A stretch of DNA of 34,953 nucleotides. Source: Choristocarpus tenellus KU-1152. Taxonomy: Eukaryota > Phaeophyceae. The stretch is taken from assembly GCA_964200185.2 (NCBI GenBank), contig CAXNAD020000052.1, positions 1 through 34,953 on the forward strand, in the 5' to 3' direction. How positions within the stretch are numbered: position 1 is the stretch's first letter; every line of letters begins with the position of its first letter. The position numbers and the translations under genes were made by a program. The notes below the pieces were generated by a model. The model saw only the letters and a program-made list of their open reading frames with translations, made no database searches and was not told the DNA's origin. Shown one piece after another: positions 1 to 8,073 of the stretch.

Positions 1-36
1 ATGAAAATGGTGCTTTGTCTTATTCTTTGTGACCCG

Positions 37-200
37 AAGTATCTGGGGGGGGGGGTCTACACCAGGGTGTCCATTTGGACCAAACCAGGAAAAGTGCACA
101 TACATTTCTCCATCCGACTTATGGAACCAAATCACCCAAAAATCGCGACATGAAAAAATTGGCCCCAAATGGACAGCCGCCACCCCCCCCCCAGATACTT
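37..200 (+). mobile_element. MITE-like element, copy 1 (full length)
   Basis: A 164-bp element bounded by inverted AAGTATCTGGGGGGGG and CCCCCCCCCAGATACTT. The similarity extends inward as an imperfect inverted repeat (GTCCATTTGG ... CCAAATGGAC). It shares its interior (CACCCAAAAATCGCGACATG) with copies at 3770, 5987 and 24155. There is no coding capacity. Target-site duplication is not evident. Confidence 0.75.
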
Positions 201-371
201 TGAGCCTGATGGAGAGGGGAAAAAAGGTATATTGTAGTACCCTCCTCCCCTTGTATGTAGTCTGTAGACAGTATAAAGCAGGGATACTGAATGAAGAAAG
301 TGTGTGCTGTTGTACGCAAAAGCAAACCATATAAACGAGAGTATTGATACGAAAGACTTCGCAAATAACAG

Positions 372-537
372 GAGAAATGGTACACCACGGACTTCCTATT
401 GTGAAGGTGAAAATTGAACCTCTCAAAACCACCACCCCTCTGGATCCAAATGAAAGTGCTTTCCAATACGACGGAGAGTCTGAGCAGGAGCACCGACATA
501 GTATATTCCCTATCCATCCTACTACATGCTTCTCAAA
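372..537 (+). CDS. candidate exon A of unidentified plus-strand gene
   Basis: Bounded by AATAACAG| and |GTATGT, phase 1 in, phase 2 out. It encodes GEMVHHGLPIVKVKIEPLKT, then an acidic/polar stretch ending PIHPTTCFS. I do not recognise a family. It lies 171 bp after an inverted-repeat element, which would then be intronic. Support is an open frame with consensus splice sites that is phase-compatible with exon B. Confidence 0.35.
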
Positions 538-602
538 GTATGTAGGTTACACAAAAAGTGATTTTACTTATTTTGCACCAAACAGTCAGAAATGAAATGT
601 AG

Positions 603-731
603 TCGGAAATATTGCAACAGCCACAGTCAACGGATGGTACATCACCTGGAGCTATGTGCTACGGACAGAAAGGTTCCTCCTCCATCCCCAGACAAATTCT
701 TGTGCATGCACAACCCAGATAAAGTAATTAG
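603..731 (+). CDS. candidate exon B, C2HC zinc-finger-like
   Basis: Acceptor AATGTAG|, donor |GTAAGT, phase 2 at both ends. It encodes RKYCNSHSQRMVHHLELCAT, then DRKVPPPSPDKFLCMHNPDK. The Cys/His spacing, with a Cys from exon A or from an earlier acceptor at 596, resembles small C2HC fingers such as Sgf11/ataxin-7-like (xRFAPHLEKC). This resemblance is weak and the family is not established. Confidence 0.4.
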
Positions 732-994
732 GTAAGTTCATGAGCAGCAATGATCCACAGGCTCCATGCTAGTACACTTAGTTGCAACTCTGTAACATTA
801 TATATTGTACGAAGTGTATCTTCTGAATTGAGCTGGATCGACTATTGGCGCGAACCCCCCCGCTGTGTGACATGCAGATGAAGCCCCCGCCCCAGATTAC
901 CACATCAAGTGTTACATTTAATGTACATAGAAGCAATGCGCGGTGTTAACGCGAAAAATGCAACTATATGGCACCTGCAATGCACACGCACCAA
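732..994. other. no recognised gene
   Basis: The stretch between candidate exon B and the LINE tail. It has a C8 run near 856 and nothing identifiable. Confidence 0.5.
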
Positions 995-1254
995 TATACA
1001 TACTTACATACATACATACATACATACATCATATGGGATAGTAAAGAACCTTGAATGAATAAATGAAAGGGAAGTAAAGAACCTTGAAGAGAAAAACACC
1101 TTAACTAAAAAGATCGTAAGGAGAAGAGAAGAAAGAAATCAAACAAAGGATGCAATAGGAATCAGGGCCAGAGGAAAACAGCATTCAGCAGGCAATGATG
1201 TTGGCAATGTTGGTGACTTGGTCGACCTTAGGTGTTGCTTTGGTGTGACGTACA
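995..1254 (-). mobile_element. LINE 3' UTR with tetranucleotide tail
   Basis: The stretch following the LINE ORF stop contains two copies of GTAAAGAACCTTGAA (about 1039 and 1074) and runs into a (CATA)n tract at about 995-1029. Such simple-repeat tails are usual at non-LTR element 3' ends, so this tract probably marks the insertion's terminus. Confidence 0.5.
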
Positions 1255-1612
1255 TTAGGCATCACAGCTTCCTTTGAAGGGAATTTGTCCTACGAAGCTT
1301 GTTGTGCCATCACCCATACACTCATACCACTTCTGTTGGTTAGTGGCAATGGTGCTCCTGTAGTCTACTCCAATCTCTACCTTGTCAAGGTCATCTTGGA
1401 GGCATGTTTTCCAGTTCTTCACCTGACGACCTTTTGTTTTCGTTTTCCAACCTTAAGCTCCCCAAACATCAACACTTTCGGAACTAGTTCATCCCCAGTG
1501 CGAACAATTGACACAACAAATAGGAGCCTTCGCTTGCGTACTGTTAGCTTGATACTCTCACACCCAGTCTTCATAAGAGCATATTCATAGGGGAGGATAA
1601 GATATGCGCGTT
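1255..1612 (-). pseudogene. non-LTR retrotransposon (LINE) C-terminal remnant
   Basis: On the minus strand, YEYALMKTGCESIKLTVRKR, RLLFVVSIVRTGDELVPKVL and MFGELKVGKRKQK match the conserved region after the reverse transcriptase domain of LINEs (R-R-R-L-x-F-x-G-H-V-x-R-x-x-x-x-x-x-P-K-x-x-x-F-G-E-L). A one-base frameshift near 1421 separates this from KNWKTCLQDDLDKVEIGVDY. The ORF then ends at TAA (1257-1255). Only the 3' end of the element is present. Confidence 0.7.
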
Positions 1613-1967
1613 CCCGTTCTTGAAACTTACGCGTTAGAGGAAGAATTTATGCAGATAGAACGAACCTTCAGTTAATGAGCGTGGTTGAGCGTCCATTTCA
1701 AAAACCTATAAAACAGGAGTTAAAATACTTCAGCTTTGAGCATACGAATCAAGTAAAACACCTGATTTCCTGTCATTAAGCACTTGGATAAATTTTCGGA
1801 AGCAACCCCAACCTTTCTGAATCCTCCAGCTCATCTCAGCAATAATAATAGTATACGTAAATAACAATGAAATGTATTAATAGTGGTGTGTTCTGACTTT
1901 TATACATCCTCCAAAATGAATGTTCTATATATTGATAATATATATAGAAGAACGTATTACCATAACC

Positions 1968-2003
1968 CTTTTTCCAAATAATTTAAAAGTTATTTGGAAA
2001 AAG
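1968..2003. repeat. perfect 14-bp inverted repeat (hairpin)
   Basis: CTTTTTCCAAATAA and its exact complement TTATTTGGAAAAAG are separated by 8 bases. A second palindromic stretch (TTCTATATAT ... ATATATAGAA) lies just upstream at 1923-1949. The function is unknown; it may be a small element end or a chance AT-rich foldback. Confidence 0.7.
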
Positions 2004-3270
2004 TCTTGAACCTATATTTTGAGCTCTGATCGTTTATTGTGTATGTCATGAAGCAAGGTGCAATCATTGGGTGTGAGGAAATACAACTTGAGAGTATGTG
2101 AGACTCCACAAGTAAGCAAGGCTTCAGAGGTCAACAATCCATGTCGGCAGAAAAAGTGATATGGAATCTCGGATCCGTTCGCTACAAATACCTCACGATC
2201 ATTCTGACTCTCAACGACCAGTATTCCAGAGATGCTTGGTGGTGGAACATCCATGAACATCTCCAATCGATGATACTGCCCTCAGTGTCATCATTCACAA
2301 AGACGTGTGTGCAGCAAAACAATTATCACTACGATCAGCTCCCGACGGAATTTGTTCGTCACATCTCTCCCCCCCCCCCAGTCTGGGCTCTGTCTGTACA
2401 CGAGAACAGAAATGACTGCCCAACAGATCAGCGACAGTTCCGTGGGAGAAAAAAGTAAATATCGAGGTATCCCAAGAATGTTCAAGTGGTCAATCTGAGA
2501 GCATTCCTTGAAAGTTGTCATCTCAGACTATGTGTATGATGAAAAATGTACTATTAAACGACACAAGATCTTTGGACTTCAGAGTCGCTCACTGAAAGAT
2601 GGAGTGACATTCCGCAGATATCGAATTTCTTTGGCTATTGAGTTCTGTGAGAGGGAACGAAAAAAATGCAATTTTCTCATGCGTTGTACAGTTTGTCGTT
2701 GGTGGGAACCTTGTTAAAATGACGTCCAATCTGGTGCCGTGTCGTGCGCGTGCGCGCCCCTATGTCCGCACTTTATGCTGTATCATACCTACCTTACTCA
2801 ATGACGACGATGACACCTGTTTTTACTTGTTTGGTCGTACCTCCACCACATATTGTGCATGAACGTATGTTATTTGTGTTCCATTGCTACTATCGATACT
2901 ATTCTTAATTAATAGCAATGCTGCAACTGCTACCACTACATCTGCTCGCTACAGACACTGATAGCTGCACGAACACATTTTGATTATTTCCTGTACCTCG
3001 TCCTTCTCTCCCCCACCCCTTCTTCTAGAAGTGTTGTGTTTGTCAATGGCATTGCTCCCTATTTTTCATTGTCGATTATACCCACTTCATTATTACTGTG
3101 TAATACTAGTAGTAGTAATTATGCAAAAAACCGGAATAAAATGTAATGAGTAAACACCAGTTACGGTAATGCTACTGCTGTCGACATTGCTGTAGAAAAA
3201 TGGGCAAAAAATTAAAAACTACAAAGAGAAGTACTAGTAGTAGTAGCAGCAGTATTGTGTTGATGCAATG
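2004..3270. other. open frames without recognisable family
   Basis: Overlapping open frames occur on both strands (for example 2141-2458 plus and 2012-2266 minus). There are also a C10 run at 2371 and GTA/AGT triplet stretches near 3110 and 3235. No motif, consistent splice pair or family match singles out a real exon. Confidence 0.4.
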
Positions 3271-3285
3271 TTGAAGAGATGGAAA

Positions 3286-3355
3286 ATGTCAAACCACTTC
3301 CTGTCGGCTGTGCCAATACAACAGGACAACAAAAACAGTCATTCACCACAAAACA
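3286..3355 (+). repeat. exon-like block, duplicated (copy 1)
   Basis: GTCAAACCACTTCCTGTCGG, CTGTGCCAATACAACA and the following ~30 bp recur, diverged, at 3605-3680. A frame starting MSNHFLSAVPIQQDNKNSHS is shared with the second block (SSHFLSAVPIQYDCKKRHSQ), so these may be duplicated exons of the plus-strand gene. No family recognised. Confidence 0.45.
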
Positions 3356-3587
3356 ACAACCGTATCAACAACAAACCACACTCCCTCACCTAGGTTGGCT
3401 TACTACTTGCCACCAAATCCCAGATGCACTTATCAAGCTACAACAACAATCTAAGCTATCTCACAGGAAGGAGAAGAAAAATTGTGCGATAATGACGCCA
3501 TTTATGATACAAGAGAGGAGTTGCGGGGGGGATTAACAGCATTTTGTACTGAAGGGGTTGTCCAGATCTCTCAACTTTAAACGAATG

Positions 3588-3681
3588 ATGAGCACGAGAT
3601 GCACGTTGTCAAGCCACTTCCTGTCAGCTGTGCCAATACAATACGATTGCAAAAAACGGCACTCACAACAACATGTCTGGT
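3588..3681 (+). repeat. exon-like block, duplicated (copy 2), ends at GTGAGT
   Basis: Second copy of the block at 3286. It runs open (TLSSHFLSAVPIQYDCKKRH) and stops at a consensus donor (CATGTCTG|GTGAGT). It could be an exon between candidate exons B and C of the plus-strand gene, but the acceptor is not clear. Confidence 0.3.
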
Positions 3682-3769
3682 GAGTGCTTGTTACAAATTC
3701 AGCATCTAGAGAAGCGAGTACAGGAACAAGCTATCCGTGTTTAAAAAACCAAACATTTACAGCCGTGTA

Positions 3770-3898
3770 TACCATTTTCAGGCACTTTATATGCACTTAC
3801 AATATCCATCCGACACATGCAGCCAAATCGCCCAAAAATTACGACATGGAAAAATGGTCCCCAAATGGACAGCCGCCACCCCCCTCAGATATACTTTG
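3770..3898 (+). mobile_element. MITE-like element, copy 2 (left end missing)
   Basis: Same orientation as copy 1. It retains the interior (ATCCATCCGACA, CGCCCAAAAATTACGACATG, CCCCAAATGGACAGCCGCCA) and a right terminus CCCCCCTCAGATATACTT. The left terminal G-run is absent. Confidence 0.65.
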
Positions 3899-3899
3899 A

Positions 3900-5060
3900 G
3901 CCTATGCTCCACAGTATACATCCTAGCGAAGGTATTTAGGTACACATTAATTGTCATACCTAATCCAGAATTTGGAGCACGAAAACAACCCATGATACTC
4001 TGGAAGGCGATCAGATTTCATTTAATGAATTTTGTATCTTACTGGAATCTTTTTCTTTGGTTCATTTGCTTAGGATTTTCCGGAAGTCGAAGGGCACCCT
4101 CTCCGCTCAGTAAGTCAAAGGGCAAGAGTAAGAGAGACTGTTCCCCAATGAACCTCGTGAGTTTGGACCCCATCAACGCCAGACTTCTTTTCACGGAAAT
4201 CTGGTTTCGGTGATCCCACTCCACTTGGTGTTGACTGCACATCGTTGTACCATTAATAGCCCAGAGTTCAGGAAGATAATATCCCAGAAACATAGGAAAC
4301 AAAAGAGATTATTTGGGTCATATGATCAGGTCACAATGCTCTAACTAATGCAGCTGTGAGTGGGCAACAGTTATCCCCTAATCTTGGTTTTGGGTTGCGC
4401 TAGGCAAACACAACAGGTGTCCCAGGAAGAACTATATTGAGGCGTAGTGTTTGAAGGAATTGGATCTGTGATTGCCCTTTAAGGGTGGATTGTTCACCCA
4501 GAATTACGCCTCGCCTACCTGAGAGCGTAAGGTCATGTAATTTTTTTTTTGTAAGCAAAGGAGTTGTTCTCTCCACTTTGAGTAATCTGGACACAGTCTA
4601 ATACTTTTTCGTGGCAAATGAAATCACCTTTTCGCCTTTCTTCATACATTGCTGTTCGGTAGTAACCCCGACGTCCAGAGATCTGGAGTGGTGAGGTTCA
4701 CTTGTCTTCCAGTTCCAAATCTTTGGACGTTTGTGGAGCAGAAGCTATGCATCTGCCTGCGACGATAACTATCTCCCTCGACTGAGTGTTAATGTTAATG
4801 CATGTACATCACCGACTGCTGTATCTCACCTGTACTACTTCGTACTGTATCTCCCTCGACTGAGTGAGCTCAAGACAAAATAGACCCTTATTTCTTTGAA
4901 GAGGCAAACCAACAAAAGAACCGAGGGATCTCAACAATTCCTGTTCAAGACAAAATGGACTCAAATCTATAAATCATATCTTGACCATCCACTTCAGCTA
5001 GTCTTTTTAAAGGAATATTTGAAGAGATTTTAGATAATGTAGCCAAATATATGAATTAAT
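3900..5060. other. no recognised gene; minor local repeats
   Basis: Contains two copies of ATCTCCCTCGACTGAGTG (about 4769 and 4849), two of TCAAGACAAAAT and a T9 run at 4540. GACTTCTTTTCACGGAAATC (4181) recurs near 32458. No coding assignment. Confidence 0.45.
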
Positions 5061-5072
5061 CTCCACACTGAG

Positions 5073-5207
5073 CCTCTACCAGAATTTGTCTCCATACCAG
5101 AAGGCGGAACTCAAAAATTTGTGGAGCAAGAAATGCTATCTCCCCAGCCTTCGACTGAGAACAATCGTACGCAAACACCTCCAACCTCTTCTCCGACTTT
5201 TCAGGTT
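5073..5207 (+). CDS. candidate exon C of plus-strand gene
   Basis: Phase 0 at both ends, 45 codons. It ends at a GTGAGT donor; the acceptor CACTGAG| is approximate. It encodes PLPEFVSIPEGGTQKFVEQE, then a Ser/Thr/Pro-rich tail TPPTSSPTFQV. The composition suggests a disordered regulatory segment. It links in frame to exon D. Confidence 0.35.
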
Positions 5208-5821
5208 GTGAGTACAAGTCATGGGAGGACACAGCACTGACTTCTGATATTTCGACCCTGATGACGCGATTAGCAAACCGGACTTTCAATCCCATACATA
5301 CTCTCGCAACATTCACCAATCATCAAACAACGTGGTGCATCATTTTGTTACTGCCCTCACAGCCACTGTGTCACCACAGGGCTCTAGCAGACACCTTCAG
5401 ACAAGTACCACCGTAGTGAGGCAGGCAGGTCCCACCAAGGGTGAGTAGAATCCCCTTGAGAGCAAGTGACACTGAACAAACCAGGTTTCAGAGAGGCCAG
5501 CGATCATACCGTGACGAAAAGGAATCTGGATTGTCGGACCTGTTCGATGGTTCTCTGTCTACTACCAGTATTATGGAGATTTTTAGAACATATCTTAGCA
5601 ATGGTTACTAAATGATTTGGGCAATGTCAACGATAAAGAAGTATGAGCGTGGATATAATTATGACTGAGATCACTTCTTGACAGGACCCGTCTGTCACAT
5701 ATACAACGCAGTAACAAAATGGTGCATTTTACATCAGTACATATCTTTCTTAAAACTACCTCCAATAGGTAAGTAGTAATACAATATCCGTTTCACACCA
5801 ATAGGAGTGGAGGTTTCACAG

Positions 5822-5923
5822 AATATGAACAAGGAGATCAAGTTGCAGACAGACCTGCCCAATGAAAAGATCTACCTAGAACATGTTGAGGGACAGAGGA
5901 GGGCATTCTTAGTCCACCCCGAG
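5822..5923 (+). CDS. candidate exon D of plus-strand gene
   Basis: 34 codons, phase 0 at both ends. Acceptor TTTCACAG|, donor GAG|GTGTGT. It encodes NMNKEIKLQTDLPNEKIYLE, then HVEGQRRAFLVHPE. The frame stays open about 140 bp beyond, into a repeat remnant at 5990, so the donor could be later. The family is not recognised. Confidence 0.4.
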
Positions 5924-5986
5924 GTGTGTGCTATCACTGAGAGTGGGTTTGCCATTCAAAGCACAGACAAGGGGTGTTGTCCTGAC

Positions 5987-6075
5987 ACAAAAGATTTGGG
6001 GGGTTGGAGGTGGTGGCGATTGTCCTTTTGGAGCCCTTTTTTTAAGTCGCAATTTTTTGGGTGACTTGGTACTAT
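5987..6075 (-). mobile_element. MITE-like element remnant, copy 3
   Basis: AAAGATTTGGGGGGTTGGAG followed by TGTCCTTTTGGAGCC and AAGTCGCAATTTTTTGGGTG. This corresponds to one end and about half of the element in inverse orientation to copy 1. The other end is missing. Confidence 0.5.
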
Positions 6076-6821
6076 GTGTCAGATAAATAAGGTTCCAATA
6101 TTGGTCTTGTTTTCCACGGTATTATTTTTGTTTTAAATGGCACAGACATGTATGACTGATCTTGTTCATTGTCCACTTAACAGGTACTAGTACTACTATT
6201 AATATGAATTTTACACAATTTGGTACATGCAACAATCTGGTTCAGATGGTATCCAACCAAGTCTCTAAAAAGCATTCTTGCGAGTGACAGATGGTAATAC
6301 TTCTGAAAATGCATGCCGCTGGAATCATGTTTAAGTGTATATATGCTTAAATATGCTGCCCAAGTAATGTATAGTCAATACATTCTACCAAGTCGTGTTT
6401 ACCTGCTACCAAATTAACAAATAAATAGACGTGACGTTAGCAGCATAGGGAACCATCTCAGCAAGAGCCTGTCCATAACAAATATATATGTAGTGAATTC
6501 CACATGACATTTATTCCCGTGTCATTTTTATTGCTGTCACAGCTTCAGTCTTTTCACAATTTTTTCCGATCATTTGTAATGTACCTGCCGAGTTGGTGAA
6601 GGGCCAAACATGGACTTGAACAAATCATTCCAACACTTTGAAGTACAACAGAGTATTTCACGATAAACAGACTGAAAGTGGGTGATCTGTTGTATAGTAT
6701 AAATTCCCTCATGTTGACGGTCTTGGTAGATGACATTATCACACTATTGAGAAAGGGCAGGTAGACCTACATAGAGGCAACTAGCCATCATATGATACTA
6801 CTAACTCCTACCCTTGAGCAG
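6076..6821. other. AT-rich stretch, no recognised gene
   Basis: Would be the last intron of the candidate plus-strand gene. No convincing exon or repeat family was seen. Confidence 0.4.
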
Positions 6822-6854
6822 GTCAAGTGGACCAGCAAGACCAAGGAGCTTTAA
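6822..6854 (+). CDS. candidate terminal exon E of plus-strand gene
   Basis: CCCTTGAGCAG| is followed by VKWTSKTKEL and TAA, phase 0, compatible with exon D. An AATAAA lies 120 nt downstream (6975-6980). It is small, so it could be chance. Its position fits the 3' end of a gene convergent with NUP160. Confidence 0.3.
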   Translation, partial: VKWTSKTKEL

Positions 6855-6974
6855 CATGACTTACACAAAATATTTAAAAAAATTGCCAGGCAGAACAAAA
6901 AAAACAACAATATCCCTTCATTTGAGCAGGGAAAAACTACTATACACATATGTAGCCAAATTTTTACAGTCTGT

Positions 6975-6980
6975 AATAAA
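6975..6980 (+). terminator. possible polyadenylation signal AATAAA
   Basis: A canonical AATAAA sits 120 nt after the TAA of candidate exon E and 866 bp before the convergent NUP160 stop codon. AT-rich sequence makes chance occurrences common. Confidence 0.25.
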
Positions 6981-7292
6981 ATGGGGAGCAATTGCAATTA
7001 TCAAAACCATCACAAAAAGATCAAACCATACACTCCAACAGCATGCAAGTTACTGCACATGTAGGTGCATGTCAAATCTAAACTATCGTCACTCATCGTA
7101 ACAACTTGTCTCACTTCAGTAGGCAATGCTCATATCAACATCCAAGATGGAGTTCCCACTTGGCCTAAAGGTAGTGATTGTTCCTCTCGCAGCTCTGTTT
7201 GCAGGTTGTCCATCCGATAAAGTTTTCACAACCTACTCTCCACCATAAAAAAGATCAAAAAATATATATTGTCAGTTTCAATCAACACTATA

Positions 7293-7405
7293 TTTCGGGG
7301 GGTGGGGGGGGGGGGGGGCGGTTCCATNNNNNNNNNNTCGGAGGCGAGGTTTGTTTTTCGTGGGAAGGGGGCCGCGGAGGAAGCAGTTAGGGCGGTTCCA
7401 TTTTT
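7293..7405. other. assembly gap with repeated flanks in poly-G
   Basis: A long G run is followed by GGGCGGTTCCAT, ten Ns, about 50 odd G-rich bases and again GGGCGGTTCCATTTTTACAT. The duplicated flank indicates that the gap is a mis-joined overlap at a homopolymer, not missing unique sequence. Confidence 0.7.
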
Positions 7406-7641
7406 ACATGTTCACCTAATCAGATTTTACTACCAATACAAAACTTGAAAAGGAGCAAGCTCAGATGACTGATGTATTGTTTTATACCTTATCTAGACCA
7501 TGTTCCTAATACACACCTGTAAAAAATATAGCATTGCAACTTCTAGGAGGTTTGTGCTTAGCTGTACTAACAAAAAACAATAAAGATAGAAGCTAGAATG
7601 ATCTTCTAAATCAAATAAGAATCAGTTCGAGTACCACGATT

Positions 7642-7790
7642 GTTTGCAAGCACAACGACTCTCCACCCTTAGGATCGGAGGTAAACGAGTACCTTTGCTC
7701 GAGACTGGAGTATTATACCCATATTAATTTCTGCATGATGTTGAGATTGGCCATAGGGACGAAGACAGCCTCACAGTAAGACTCACTAGA
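7642..7790. mobile_element. second SINE-like copy downstream of NUP160
   Basis: Homologous to the insert at 9099-9259, in the same orientation: GTTTGCAAGCACAACG, CTCCACCC, AAACGAGTACCTTTGCTCGA and TCACAGTAAG. It is diverged and has no visible target-site duplication. It lies just beyond the NUP160 stop codon, possibly in its 3' UTR. Confidence 0.5.
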
Positions 7791-7845
7791 AGGTCATGTT
7801 CATCATTGCCAACGATAGCAAAGAACATTTCATTGCAATGGAAAT

Positions 7846-8073
7846 TTACAAAGTAAAAAACCTTGGTGTACATCGTAAGACTAGGTTAACTGTGCCGACC
7901 TTGAAGTAGGACACTAGTCGCCTCTGCACCAGGTCAAACCGCTCCAAGAGGCCGCTTTTCCTCTCCATACTACCTTCCCCCCTTGCTCGGTCTAGACTAG
8001 ACTTGCAAAGGGCAAACAGACGATCTATGGAGGCATACGGCAGCCAGTCCAACCCACCACCATCCTCCACGAC
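7846..8073 (-). CDS. NUP160: NUP160 terminal exon 33
   Basis: The acceptor is TGTCAACAG| and the exon ends at TAA (7848-7846). GGGLDWLPYASIDRLFALCK matches MVWLPYSSIDQLLQAL. SGLLERFDLVQRRLVSYF is the closing helix (human ILDKLEDYQQKV). The final VGTVNLVLRCTPRFFTL has no counterpart. A GT after TACTTCAAG could be a donor to a further small exon. Confidence 0.9.
   Translation of the reverse strand, partial: VVEDGGGLDWLPYASIDRLFALCKSSLDRARGEGSMERKSGLLERFDLVQRRLVSYFKVGTVNLVLRCTPRFFTL

Noticed and set aside
3737-4213. A 158-codon plus-strand open frame.
   Set aside because: It runs across an inverted-repeat element copy and has no family resemblance or splice logic.
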